64,000 nucleotides of DNA from an uncultured Pseudomonadota bacterium (GTDB lineage Bacteria > Myxococcota_A > UBA796 > SXON01), in the NCBI GenBank assembly GCA_903900265.1, contig CAIUMM010000031.1:47167-111166 (forward strand). The letters run 5' to 3'. The notes beneath the pieces are model-generated. The model did no database searches. It had not been told where the DNA came from and saw only the letters and a program-made list of their open reading frames with translations. The translations under genes and the position numbers were made by a program. Shown in pieces: positions 1-7,672 of the stretch. Numbering within the stretch: position 1 is the first letter of the stretch; each line of letters opens with the position of its first letter.

Positions 1-72
1 ACCGAACACCTCTTCGAGCAGGGGCGCTGCGAGGCGCGCCTCCTCAGAATCATCGGGCGGCTGCTCGTTCAC
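1..72 (-). CDS. Partial CDS downstream of fliL, possibly fliM or fliN (5' end only)
   Basis: The first 24 codons of a leftward gene are visible and the frame stays open to the window edge. A GTG start at 72 overlaps the end of fliL by 4 nt (GTGA), so the two genes are translationally coupled. The visible N-terminus is acidic (VNEQPPDDSEEARLAAPLLE). In many flagellar operons fliL is followed by fliM or fliN, so a switch-complex component is the natural guess. The fragment is too short to show any diagnostic domain, and the assignment rests on context only. Confidence 0.45.
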   Translation of the reverse strand, partial: MNEQPPDDSEEARLAAPLLEEVFG

Positions 73-626
73 TGGACCACGAACTGGGTGAAGTAGAGAC
101 GATCGATCGCGATGGGAGCGGTCACGCCGTTCACGCGGGTGATCAGCTCATCGCGGAGGCGGGTCTTTCCGTCCGTGCCCTCAAGCTCGGACCATGTATA
201 ATCGCTTACCGCAGTGATGATAGAGTCGCGAATCTGAGCGTTCATGGCCTGCAGCTGTGCCACCTTGGACGCTGCCGTCTCTACCTGCACCTCAAGCCGT
301 AGTACACGACCACCGCCGCTGCCGCGAAGGTTGATGGTGAACGCCCCGATATTCGACACCGCAGAGCCGGAGGCCGTCACCGCCGCAACGATAGCACCGC
401 CCTCAGCCGGAGCCGCCTCGCCCTCGGCGGCCGCTTCGCCCTCCGCAGCGGGCGCTTCTTCCTCAGCGGCGGCCTCGCCCTCGGCGGGAGCCTCGGCGGT
501 CGAGGACTTCCCCGCAAAGTAGGCTCCGCCGGCTCCCACGCCCGCACCGAGCAGGAGAGTAACAACCGGGATGATCAGCGCCATGCGCGATCGTGATGGG
601 GGGGTCTCGTTGGTTTCGTCCGGCAT
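69..626 (-). CDS. fliL: FliL, flagellar basal body-associated protein
   Basis: FliL is an inner-membrane protein that surrounds the stator at the flagellar motor and helps torque generation. This 185-residue protein has one transmembrane helix (about residues 15-38), then a low-complexity Ala/Glu/Pro linker (about 43-78, repeated AEGEAA), then a periplasmic FliL domain ending in YFTQFVVQ. The FliL family commonly ends in a short hydrophobic, functionally important tail. ATG 626 is chosen over the in-frame GTG 632 because GGAG lies 5 nt upstream of the ATG, whereas the GTG would overlap that Shine-Dalgarno. A sigma-28-type promoter lies just upstream, divergent from fliA. The linker is longer and more biased than usual. 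Confidence 0.9.
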   Translation of the reverse strand: MPDETNETPPSRSRMALIIPVVTLLLGAGVGAGGAYFAGKSSTAEAPAEGEAAAEEEAPAAEGEAAAEGEAAPAEGGAIVAAVTASGSAVSNIGAFTINLRGSGGGRVLRLEVQVETAASKVAQLQAMNAQIRDSIITAVSDYTWSELEGTDGKTRLRDELITRVNGVTAPIAIDRLYFTQFVVQ

Positions 627-649
627 GCTCACTCCACGTAACTCGCCCC

Positions 650-676
650 TTATCGGTCCTCATCGGCTTTTCTTTA
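650..676 (-). promoter_or_regulatory. Sigma-28 (FliA) type promoter of fliL
   Basis: Read on the minus strand, TAAAGAAA, an 11-nt spacer and ACCGATAA closely match the FliA consensus (TAAAGTTT-N11-GCCGATAA). The expected start of transcription is near 643, leaving a leader of about 17 nt that contains the GGAG before ATG 626. It is divergent from the fliA promoter, with the two -35 boxes about 40 nt apart. Confidence 0.8.
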
Positions 677-717
677 CGTCAAACTCGTTCCGGAACAGAA
701 TCTTCATCAGGAATCGC

Positions 718-744
718 TAAAGAACCAAAGGCAGTGACCGATAG
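718..744 (+). promoter_or_regulatory. Sigma-28 type promoter of the fliA operon
   Basis: TAAAGAAC, 11 nt, ACCGATAG. This differs from the fliL box at only two of sixteen conserved positions and has the same spacer. Its place in front of fliA implies positive autoregulation, which is inferred from sequence only. Confidence 0.75.
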
Positions 745-769
745 AGATTGAGCCTACATCGGAAAGCCC

Positions 770-1543
770 GTGAACCTTCGCGCCTACTCACTCCTTGCAT
801 CCGAACGAATCGTCGAAGGAATGAACCGTGAGGAAGTGTGTACGCACTTCTCGCGCCGCATCCTGTCGCTCGCGCGTCGGGCGGCGGATCAGGCTGGAGA
901 GGACAGCCCCTTCGACGTTGAAGACCTCGTCGGGTACGGCGTGCTCGGCTTGCTGGAGGCGTTTGACCGCTTCGAGCCGAGTCAGGGCGTCGACTTCTCG
1001 ACCTACGCTTCGTACCGGATCCTCGGGCAGATGCTCGACGTACAGCGCAGCGCGTCTGGAACAACGCGAAGAGAGCGACAGATGTCGCGCGAGCTCGCCA
1101 AAGCGATGACCGACACCGCCGCCGAGCTCGGACGCGAGGCCACGCACGAAGAGCTCGCCGCGCATCTGGGCGTCGACTTCGACACCTACTGGCGCATGCG
1201 CGGTCTCTCCGTCCCCCCGGCGATGGAGCCCATGCCCGCGGACGAGGGCGACGCGCGCCTCGGGGTCGCCGAGGCAGAAGCGCCCCGTCGCTTGATCGCC
1301 AACGACGCGCGCCAGGCCCTGCGCAACGCCATCGGAGCGCTGCCGCTCAAAGAAAAGCAGGTCGTGCTCCTTTACTACGCACGAGACTGCTCGCTCGCGG
1401 AGATCGGCGCGATCATCGACGTATCCCCTTCCCGCGTCTGCCAGATCCTCTCGGCCGCGCGGATCAAGATGCGGAAGGCCATCGGCGCCGACCTCGATCT
1501 CGACGGCGATCTCGACCTCTCCGCCCTCGAAGCGGTGGCATAG
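770..1543 (+). CDS. fliA: RNA polymerase sigma factor FliA (sigma-28)
   Basis: Alternative sigma factor that directs core RNA polymerase to flagellar promoters and is held inactive by FlgM until the hook is complete. Region 2 is visible as EDLVGYGVLGLLEAFDRF followed by STYASYRILGQMLD. Region 3 follows, and the region 4 helix-turn-helix reads SLAEIGAIIDVSPSRVCQIL near the C-terminus. The length (257 aa) is typical. The start is uncertain: GTG 770 has a purine run (GGAAAG) a few nt upstream, while ATG 821 (240 aa) has GAAGGA directly abutting it. Conserved sequence begins only after residue 18. It is first in a seven-gene run with flgF 4 nt downstream, and its own promoter looks FliA-dependent. 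flgM, which encodes its anti-sigma factor, lies at 7673. Confidence 0.93.
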   Translation: MNLRAYSLLASERIVEGMNREEVCTHFSRRILSLARRAADQAGEDSPFDVEDLVGYGVLGLLEAFDRFEPSQGVDFSTYASYRILGQMLDVQRSASGTTRRERQMSRELAKAMTDTAAELGREATHEELAAHLGVDFDTYWRMRGLSVPPAMEPMPADEGDARLGVAEAEAPRRLIANDARQALRNAIGALPLKEKQVVLLYYARDCSLAEIGAIIDVSPSRVCQILSAARIKMRKAIGADLDLDGDLDLSALEAVA

Positions 1544-1547
1544 CCCG

Positions 1548-2204
1548 ATGCGCGACGTCTACACTTCGTTCACCGGGGCCTCGGCCGCCTGGCATCAGCT
1601 TGAGATGATCGCCAACAACATCTCGAACGCCAACACCCAAGGCTACCGCGAACAGCGTCAGCACTTCGAGCTCGTTGGAGAGACCTCGGTGAAAACCGCG
1701 GGCACCGTATTCAACCGCCAAGATGGCGACCTGATCGGCGACAACGTCCCGAGCCACCTCGCCCTTCGGGGAGACGGGTTCTTCGCGTTGGGCGACGGCA
1801 CCGCGACGCGCGACGGCGGATTTCGGATGGACGGCGAGGGCCAGCTGGTCACCGCCGATGGAACGACCGTGCTCACCGATGCAGGCCCGGTGCAGCTGGA
1901 TCCCCGCGAGCGCTTCACCGTGGCCGCGGACGGCGTGGTGACCGGCGAGACCTCCGGCGAGGTCGGTAAGCTCAAAATCGTTCAGCTGACCAACGGCGTC
2001 CCGCTGGGTGGGGGCCGCTGGAGCGGCACTCAGACCCCGATCGAAGGCTTCTCGATCGTGCAAGGCGCCCGCGAAGGCAGCAACGTCGACGCGATGCGCG
2101 CGATGGTGGAGCTCATCGAGGCGTCTCGGTACTTCGACGCTCAGGAAAAAGTAATGAAAACCAGCGACGACATGCAAGGTCGTCTGAACCAGATCAAGGG
2201 GTAA
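1548..2204 (+). CDS. flgF: FlgF, flagellar proximal rod protein
   Basis: Rod component that assembles in the periplasm through the flagellar export apparatus. The N-terminal Flg_bb_rod motif is clear (MIANNISNANTQGYREQ, about residues 22-38). The C-terminal helix (VDAMRAMVELIEASRYFDAQ) is the conserved Flg_bbr_C half of the axial coiled coil. At 218 residues it is somewhat shorter than the roughly 250 of enteric FlgF. FlgF and FlgG are paralogues; this copy is called FlgF because it is shorter, is more divergent and precedes the better FlgG match by only 4 nt. Confidence 0.9.
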   Translation: MRDVYTSFTGASAAWHQLEMIANNISNANTQGYREQRQHFELVGETSVKTAGTVFNRQDGDLIGDNVPSHLALRGDGFFALGDGTATRDGGFRMDGEGQLVTADGTTVLTDAGPVQLDPRERFTVAADGVVTGETSGEVGKLKIVQLTNGVPLGGGRWSGTQTPIEGFSIVQGAREGSNVDAMRAMVELIEASRYFDAQEKVMKTSDDMQGRLNQIKG

Positions 2205-2208
2205 GCGA

Positions 2209-2970
2209 ATGCGCGCTCTATACACCGCCGCCAGCGGCATGACGGCGAACCAGCTGAAGATCGAGAACATCGCGAACAACATCGCGAACGCGAGCACCAG
2301 CGGCTTCAAAAAGGTCCGCGAGAGCTACGAGGACCTCGTCTACCAGCAGGTCGGCAGCTCGGGCACCGACGCGATGCAGATCGGCAGCGGCACCCGCGTC
2401 TCGTCCCTGTCGCGCGACTTTTCCACCGGCGACACGCTGGCCAGCAGCAGCGACACCGACATGCTGATCGACGGATCCGGCTTCTTCATCGTCGAGACCG
2501 TCGGCGGAGAGACCCTCTACACCCGCGACGGGCACTTCCGCACCGACGCCGATGGGCGGCTCACCACGCAGTCCGGCGCGCTCGTCTCCCCCGGCATTCA
2601 AGTTCCCGAAGGCGGCACGTTGGTGATCGGAAGTGACGGCTCCATCTCGGCCGATGTGCCCACCTCCGGCGCCGTCGAGCGCGTGTCCATCGGCACGCTC
2701 GAGATCGCGACCTTCCAGAACCCAGAGGCCCTCGAAGCGGTCGGCGGCAACCTGTTCCGCGCCACGCCCGGAGCCGGGGACGTCGCCCGCAACACGCCCG
2801 GCCAAGATGGCACCGGCCAGGTGCTCCAATACGCGACCGAAGGCAGCAACGTCGACGTCGCCGAAGAGATGATCAACATGATCACCGCACAGCGCGGCTA
2901 CGAGCTGTCGAGCAAGGTCATTCAGGCCGCCGACGAGATGCTCCAGACCGCGGTTGGTCTGCGCCGATGA
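2209..2970 (+). CDS. flgG: FlgG, flagellar distal rod protein
   Basis: Forms the distal rod that crosses the periplasm to the hook. The sequence is a textbook FlgG: N-terminus MRALYTAASGMTANQLKIEN with NNIANASTSGFKK, a middle region including FIVETVGGETLYTRDGHF, and the C-terminal axial helix EEMINMITAQRGYELSSKVI. Its length (253 aa) is close to the usual 260. The end overlaps the start of flgA by 4 nt (ATGA), indicating translational coupling inside the fliA-motB run. Confidence 0.95.
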   Translation: MRALYTAASGMTANQLKIENIANNIANASTSGFKKVRESYEDLVYQQVGSSGTDAMQIGSGTRVSSLSRDFSTGDTLASSSDTDMLIDGSGFFIVETVGGETLYTRDGHFRTDADGRLTTQSGALVSPGIQVPEGGTLVIGSDGSISADVPTSGAVERVSIGTLEIATFQNPEALEAVGGNLFRATPGAGDVARNTPGQDGTGQVLQYATEGSNVDVAEEMINMITAQRGYELSSKVIQAADEMLQTAVGLRR

Positions 2971-3578
2971 TCGGCTTGATGCTGCTCTTCGCGTTCACGC
3001 CTGCCGAGGCGCTTCGGGACGCGGTCGCGCGTCAAGAAGCCGTGCCGGCGGCAGACGTGGAGATCGGCCCCTTGGGTACGCTCGCTGGAGCGCCAGCGGA
3101 GGCCGAGTGGAGCGTGCGTCTGCCCGACAGTCGTCTTTGCGGGCGCGTCCCTGTGGTGCTCGCCGCAGGTACCCACCGGTACACCGTGACCGCCCCGATC
3201 ACCGTGTGGCGCGAGCTGCCCGTCGCGTCCGCGGCAGTAGGCCCGGGCGCGGCGATCACCCTACAAACCGCGCGTGTCCCGTGCACGCTGCTGCGGGGAG
3301 AGACCCCGGTCGATCCGACTCAGTCCTGGGAGGCTGCCGTGTCGATCGCTGCCGGAGCGCCGGTGACGCAGGCGCGCGTGCACACGACGCCGGACGTCGC
3401 GAAGGGCTCCAACGTGCGCATCGAAGCCACCGCCGGGGCGCTGACCGTGGCGGCGCCCGGACAGCTGCTGCAGGATGGGTTTTCCGGCCAAAAGGTCTCC
3501 GTCCTGAACCTCGCCACCCGCGCCGTGCTCGTAGGGACCTACAGCGGCAACAACATCGTCACCTTGGCGGCCCCATGA
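2967..3578 (+). CDS. flgA: FlgA, P-ring assembly chaperone
   Basis: Periplasmic chaperone that helps FlgI polymerise into the P ring. It has a short hydrophobic signal peptide (MIGLMLLFAFTPAEA). The C-terminal half is a SAF-type domain, ending in the typical pattern VRIEATAGALTVAAPGQLLQ followed by GQKVSVLNLATRAVLVGTYS. Length is 203 residues, against about 220 in the family. It overlaps flgG by 4 nt and flgH by 4 nt. The flgG-flgA-flgH order is common in proteobacteria whose flgI lies elsewhere or just after. Confidence 0.88.
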   Translation: MIGLMLLFAFTPAEALRDAVARQEAVPAADVEIGPLGTLAGAPAEAEWSVRLPDSRLCGRVPVVLAAGTHRYTVTAPITVWRELPVASAAVGPGAAITLQTARVPCTLLRGETPVDPTQSWEAAVSIAAGAPVTQARVHTTPDVAKGSNVRIEATAGALTVAAPGQLLQDGFSGQKVSVLNLATRAVLVGTYSGNNIVTLAAP

Positions 3579-4252
3579 TTCTGCGTCCCCTGCTCCTGAC
3601 TCTGGCCGGATGTGCCCACATGACGCCGCCGGAGCCGATCGTCGCCGCGCCCGATCTCGCCGTCGTCGCCGCTCCTGTGGCCCCCAACCCTCCAGGCTCG
3701 CTGTGGACCGAAGTCGGCACGCGTGCGCTCATCGGCGCGGACGGCAACGCCCGCCGCGTCGGCGACCTCATCACCGTGAACATCGAAGACACGTCCAGCA
3801 CCTCCTTGGGGGCCGACACGTCGACGTCGCGCGCAGGCAGCGCCGACTTCAACATCACCGCGGCGCTCGGGCTCGACCAACAGATCCTCGCCGCGAACCC
3901 CTCGATGGGCGCGGCCATCGGCATCGGCGGCGAGTCGACGTCGACCCACGTCGGGACCGGCTCGACCTCGCGGAAGGGCTCGTTGGCAGCCACCATCACC
4001 TGCCAGGTGCAGGAGGTGCTGCCGAACGGCAACCTCCGAGTGCACGGAACGAAGCAGGTCAAGGTCAACCGCGAAACGCAATTTCTGACCCTCGAAGGAA
4101 TCGTGCGGCCCCGCGACATTCTTCTGGATAATACCGTCCGCTCGGATCTCATCGCCGAAGCACGCATCGAGTTTACCGGCGCGGGCGTGCTCGCCGACAA
4201 GCAGGGCCCAGGCTGGGCCACGCGCATCGCCGACACCGTCTGGCCCTTTTAG
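3575..4252 (+). CDS. flgH: FlgH, flagellar L-ring lipoprotein
   Basis: Outer-membrane lipoprotein that forms the L ring around the rod. ATG 3575 is chosen because it overlaps the flgA stop (ATGA) and gives a proper lipoprotein signal, MILRPLLLTLAGC, with lipobox LAGC and the lipidated Cys at residue 13. The open frame extends upstream to 2954, but that part only shadows flgA. Family features include SLWTEVGTRALIGADGNARR, VGDLITVNIEDTSSTS and the C-terminal block ending WATRIADTVWPF. The length (225 aa) is normal. motA follows after 11 nt. Confidence 0.93.
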   Translation: MILRPLLLTLAGCAHMTPPEPIVAAPDLAVVAAPVAPNPPGSLWTEVGTRALIGADGNARRVGDLITVNIEDTSSTSLGADTSTSRAGSADFNITAALGLDQQILAANPSMGAAIGIGGESTSTHVGTGSTSRKGSLAATITCQVQEVLPNGNLRVHGTKQVKVNRETQFLTLEGIVRPRDILLDNTVRSDLIAEARIEFTGAGVLADKQGPGWATRIADTVWPF

Positions 4253-4263
4253 GACTTCCGACC

Positions 4264-5049
4264 ATGGACCTCACCGCAATCTTCGCCATCTGTTTGTCCA
4301 TGGGGATGATCCTCGGCGGCAACGCCCTCGAGGGTGGGCACCTTTCCTCGCTCATGCAGCCCACCGCGGCCATGATCGTATTTGGCGGAACGATCGGCGC
4401 GACGTGGCTCGGAGCCACCACGGCCGAGGTCAAGGGCCTGTTCAAGCTGCTGAAGCGCATCATTCGCCCCGGGCTGGCCGACCGCGCCAAGCTGCTGGAG
4501 GACATCCTGCGCATCACGACGATCGTGCGCCGAGACGGCATGCTCGCGGTCGAGTCCCAGCTGACCACCGTTCAAGATCCGACGCTCCGCAAGGCGCTGC
4601 AGATGCTGGTGGACGGCAACGCCGGCGAGGACGTGAAGAACATCCTCGAGATGGAGATGGACATGCTCGAGCACCACGGCAACGCCTCGGCGAAGCTGCT
4701 GGAGAGCGCCGGAGGCTATGCGCCGACGGTCGGCATCCTCGGCGCGGTGCTCGGCCTCATCCACGTCATGCAGAACCTGTCCGATCCGAGCAAGCTCGGC
4801 ACGGGCATCGCCGTCGCCTTCGTAGCGACCATCTACGGCGTGGGCGTCGCAAACTTGTTCTTCCTGCCGCTCGGCGGCCGCCTGAAGAAGATCGTTGGCG
4901 GAGATACCGAGGACCGCGCGATGGTCGTCGCCGGCATCAACGGCATCGTCGCCGGCGCCAACGCCCGCCAGATCGGCGAGATCCTCGCTCCGTTCACCCA
5001 CCACGCGGGCGAACACGAGGGGACCACCGACAAGGAACAGGCAGCGTAG
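4264..5049 (+). CDS. motA: MotA, flagellar stator proton-channel subunit
   Basis: Four-helix inner-membrane subunit that, with MotB, couples ion flow to torque. The N-terminus MDLTAIFAICLSMGMILGG followed by PTAAMIVFGGTIGATWLG shows helices 1-2. The large cytoplasmic loop follows, then ESAGGYAPTVGILGAVLGLIH and VAFVATIYGVGVANLFFLPL for helices 3-4, with the conserved Pro and Gly residues. At 261 aa it resembles the short MotA/PomA form rather than the enteric 295-aa form. motB starts 4 nt downstream. Ion type (proton or sodium) cannot be told from this sequence alone. Confidence 0.93.
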   Translation: MDLTAIFAICLSMGMILGGNALEGGHLSSLMQPTAAMIVFGGTIGATWLGATTAEVKGLFKLLKRIIRPGLADRAKLLEDILRITTIVRRDGMLAVESQLTTVQDPTLRKALQMLVDGNAGEDVKNILEMEMDMLEHHGNASAKLLESAGGYAPTVGILGAVLGLIHVMQNLSDPSKLGTGIAVAFVATIYGVGVANLFFLPLGGRLKKIVGGDTEDRAMVVAGINGIVAGANARQIGEILAPFTHHAGEHEGTTDKEQAA

Positions 5050-5052
5050 ACC

Positions 5053-5790
5053 TTGGCGCGTAAACCCAAGCACGAAGAGCACGAGAACCACGAACGTTGG
5101 CTCGTCAGCTACGCGGACTTCATCACGCTGTTGTTCGCGTTTTTTACCGTGCTTTACGCGACGGCGCAGACCGACCAAAAGAAGCTGGACGCGCTGATCA
5201 ACGGCATGAACGCCGCGTTTGAAGGCGGCATGCCCCAAGCGCTGCTCGACGTGCTGTCCATGCAGCGCGAGCCGCCGGACATCCCGGAGATCGTGCCCAA
5301 CCACCTTGCGATGGAGTCCGCCGATCCGACGATGATCGCGCTCAAGCGCAACCTCACCGGGTCGCTATCCGACCACGTGCTGCAGCTGGGCCTCGTGGAC
5401 CAGGAGCTGACGCTGGTGCTTCCAGAGAAGCTGCTGTTCGCCCGAGGCAGCGCAGAGCTGCATCCCAGCGCCTACGCCGTGCTCACCGAGATCGCCGAAG
5501 CGCTGAGCACGGTCTCCGCAGAAGTCGAGGTGATCGGCCACGCCGACGGTCTGGCCCTCGCAGTCGGGGGTCCGTACGTCGACAACTGGGAGCTCTCCTC
5601 CGAGCGCGCGCTCGCTACCGTGCGCTACCTTGCCCGGCACGGCGTGCCGGTCGCCCACATGACCGCGAGCGCGACGGTGGCCACGCTGGTGGACGCGGAA
5701 GCCCGGGCCGTCACCATTCAGGTGCGCCTGGCCGACCCTGCGCCCGCGGCAGAAGTGGCGGAGAAAGTCATGAACGAGACACCTAAGTGA
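5053..5790 (+). CDS. motB: MotB, flagellar stator peptidoglycan-anchoring subunit
   Basis: Partner of MotA. The N-terminal helix contains the ion-binding Asp in RWLVSYADFITLLFAFFTVL (Asp at about residue 22). The periplasmic part has an OmpA-like peptidoglycan-binding domain with FARGSAELHPSAYAVL, EVEVIGHADGL and NWELSSERALATVRYL. The start is TTG 5053, 4 nt after the motA stop; no better in-frame start keeps the charged N-terminus and membrane helix intact. The length (245 aa) is on the short side. It is the last gene of the fliA-flgFGAH-motAB run; flgI begins after a 50-nt gap that holds a promoter. Confidence 0.92.
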   Translation: MARKPKHEEHENHERWLVSYADFITLLFAFFTVLYATAQTDQKKLDALINGMNAAFEGGMPQALLDVLSMQREPPDIPEIVPNHLAMESADPTMIALKRNLTGSLSDHVLQLGLVDQELTLVLPEKLLFARGSAELHPSAYAVLTEIAEALSTVSAEVEVIGHADGLALAVGGPYVDNWELSSERALATVRYLARHGVPVAHMTASATVATLVDAEARAVTIQVRLADPAPAAEVAEKVMNETPK

Positions 5791-5806
5791 ATTCGTAAAA
5801 TACTGC

Positions 5807-5833
5807 TCAACTTTATGTTCATGCGACCGATGA
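5807..5833 (+). promoter_or_regulatory. Sigma-28 type promoter of flgI-flgJ
   Basis: TCAACTTT, 11 nt, ACCGATGA: six of eight matches in each half to the FliA consensus, with the same spacer as the fliA and fliL boxes. Transcription would start near 5840, next to the flgI ATG at 5841. The mRNA may therefore be leaderless, and no Shine-Dalgarno is visible there. Confidence 0.6.
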
Positions 5834-5840
5834 ACATTGC

Positions 5841-6908
5841 ATGTGGCTCCTCGCTATCAGTCTCGCCGCCGCCGCCCGCGTCAAAGACGTGACGGCGTTG
5901 TACGGTGTGCGGGACAACCCCTTGGTCGGGTACGGCCTCGTGGTTGGCTTGGATCGAACCGGAGACTCCGCCCAAAACCTCGCCGCGATTCGGGCGCTGG
6001 CCAATCGCTTGCAGGGCCTCGGCATGACGATGTCGGACGCGGAGATCAAGTCGCGCAACGTCGCGATGGTCATGGTCACCGCCTCCCTGCCCTCGGGCAC
6101 GCGCCCCGGAAGCCCGCTGGACGTCTCGGTCTCCAGCGCGGGGGATGCCCGCTCGCTCGAAGGCGGCGTGCTGCTGCTGACCCCCCTCTACGCCGCCAAC
6201 GGCATGGCGATCGCCGAAGCCCAAGGCTCGATCCTCGTCGGCGGATACTCGGTCGCCGCCGGCGGCACGACTACGGTCAAGAACCACCCCACCGTGGGCA
6301 TCATCCCCCGCGGCGGTTCCGTTGAGGTCGAAATACCGAACCGCCTCGACATCACGCAGTCGGTTTCCTTTGATTGGGTGCTCGACAGGCCGGATTTTAC
6401 CAACTCGACGCGCATCGCAACCGCGGTAGACAGCGCGCTGGGCGGGGACTACGCCGAAGCGGTAGACAGCGGAACAATTCGCGTCCAAGTCCCCGATGCG
6501 TGGCTCGGACGGCAAGCCGAGCTGATCGCTGCGGTAGACGCGGTGCGTGTGGACGTGGACCAGGTGGCCAAGGTGGTCGTCAGCGAGCGCACCGGCACGG
6601 TGGTCATGGGCTCCGACATCACGGTCAGCCCCGTCGCGGTCGCGCACGGCGGGCTGACCATCGAGGTCAACCGTCAGACCACGGTGAGCCAGCCCGGGCC
6701 GCTGTCTGCCGGGAGCACCGCGGTGGTCTCCAACAGCTCGATCAAGGTCGACGAGGCCCGCGGACGCATTGAGATGATCGAAGGCGTGACCGTAGGCGAC
6801 GTCGTCTCCGCGCTCAACCGCATGGGCGTGACCCCTCGCGACCTCATCGTCATTCTTCAGGCCATGCACACGGCCGGCGGCTTGGTCGCCGAGATCGAGG
6901 CAATCTGA
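5841..6908 (+). CDS. flgI: FlgI, flagellar P-ring protein
   Basis: Periplasmic protein that polymerises into the P ring in the peptidoglycan layer. After a short signal peptide (MWLLAISLAAAA) comes the family's defining start, RVKDVTALYGVRDNPLVGYG, then LVVGLDRTGDSAQNL. The C-terminus shows EGVTVGDVVSALNRMGVTP followed by DLIVILQAMHTAGGL, both characteristic. The length (355 aa) is normal. There is no recognisable ribosome-binding site and a promoter -10 box ends 7 nt upstream, so leaderless translation is possible. The stop overlaps the first base of flgJ. Confidence 0.95.
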   Translation: MWLLAISLAAAARVKDVTALYGVRDNPLVGYGLVVGLDRTGDSAQNLAAIRALANRLQGLGMTMSDAEIKSRNVAMVMVTASLPSGTRPGSPLDVSVSSAGDARSLEGGVLLLTPLYAANGMAIAEAQGSILVGGYSVAAGGTTTVKNHPTVGIIPRGGSVEVEIPNRLDITQSVSFDWVLDRPDFTNSTRIATAVDSALGGDYAEAVDSGTIRVQVPDAWLGRQAELIAAVDAVRVDVDQVAKVVVSERTGTVVMGSDITVSPVAVAHGGLTIEVNRQTTVSQPGPLSAGSTAVVSNSSIKVDEARGRIEMIEGVTVGDVVSALNRMGVTPRDLIVILQAMHTAGGLVAEIEAI

Positions 6909-7630
6909 TGAAAATCCAAGACGTCAGCGCCACGCCCCCCGCAGCCGAGCTCCCGAAGGGGCCTCAGGCCGCCGAAGCCTTCGAGGCGTATCTGATCAGC
7001 TTCCTGTCGAAAGAGATGCGCAAGGCCGTCCCGGATGGGCCCCTCAGCACCGGCGCCGTCGCCATGTTCTCCGACTTCTTCGATCAGGAGATCGGGAAGC
7101 GCGTAGCGGCGGGACGCGGCATCGGGATGCGTGAAGAACTGCAAACCGCGCTCGATCGCCGAGTTGCAAAAGACTTGGGTGGAGCCCCAAATCCCGAGCC
7201 CGTTCGGCATCCGCCGGTACGGAATCCGCTCGAGACGGCGCACACCCACGAGGACCACCACGCCCGCGTGAGCAGCGGGTTTGGCGAGCGCCGCGACCCG
7301 TTCAACGGATCGATCAGGAAGCACGACGGTATTGACCTCGCACTTGCAGCCGGCACCCCCGTCCGCGCTGAGCGCGATGGCGTGGTGCGCTTCGCTGGAG
7401 ATCGCGGCGGCTATGGCAACGTGGTGATCATCGATCACGGCAACGGCCTGGAGACGCGCTACGCCCACTGCGCGACCCTCACCGTTCAGGCCGGCGACAG
7501 CGTGCCTGAGGGCGCTGTGGTCGGCACAGTAGGCAGTACGGGAAGATCGACCGGACCCCATTTGCACTTTGAAGTCCGAGAAAATGGCATCGCCACAAAT
7601 CCTGCTAATTTTGTGAAGGAGAACCACTAA
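6908..7630 (+). CDS. flgJ: FlgJ-type rod-binding protein fused to an M23 endopeptidase domain
   Basis: FlgJ caps the growing rod, and in enterics a C-terminal glucosaminidase opens the cell wall. Here residues 18-85 form the rod-binding domain (QAAEAFEAYLISFLSKEMRK, then GAVAMFSDFFDQEIGKRVA). The C-terminal part (about 120-232) is instead a LytM/M23 zinc peptidase, with HDGIDLA giving His139 and Asp143, YAHC at 185-188, and HLHFEVR giving His218 and His220. All the expected metal and catalytic residues are present. The enzyme would cut peptide cross-links rather than glycan. A His/Pro-rich linker (95-118) joins the two parts. It is cotranscribed with flgI, and the flgM promoter overlaps its stop codon. 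Confidence 0.88.
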   Translation: MKIQDVSATPPAAELPKGPQAAEAFEAYLISFLSKEMRKAVPDGPLSTGAVAMFSDFFDQEIGKRVAAGRGIGMREELQTALDRRVAKDLGGAPNPEPVRHPPVRNPLETAHTHEDHHARVSSGFGERRDPFNGSIRKHDGIDLALAAGTPVRAERDGVVRFAGDRGGYGNVVIIDHGNGLETRYAHCATLTVQAGDSVPEGAVVGTVGSTGRSTGPHLHFEVRENGIATNPANFVKENH

Positions 7631-7654
7631 AGAATTGGCACCATCGTCCGATTC
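7628..7654 (+). promoter_or_regulatory. Sigma-28 type promoter of flgM-flgN-flgK-flgL
   Basis: TAAAGAAT, 11 nt, TCCGATTC. The -35 box includes the flgJ stop codon. The expected start is near 7661, about 12 nt before the flgM ATG. FliA-driven flgM is the usual feedback arrangement in bacteria that use FliA and FlgM. Confidence 0.7.
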
Positions 7655-7672
7655 TCCCCGTGGCAAAAACGC

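Noticed and set aside
2954..3574. Upstream extension of the flgH frame
   Set aside because: Overlaps flgA completely; ATG 3575 gives the lipoprotein signal and a 4-nt overlap.
7635..7651. TTGGCACC resembling a sigma-54 -24 element before flgM
   Set aside because: The -12 GC is missing (TCCGA), and the same bases form the spacer of a better sigma-28 match.
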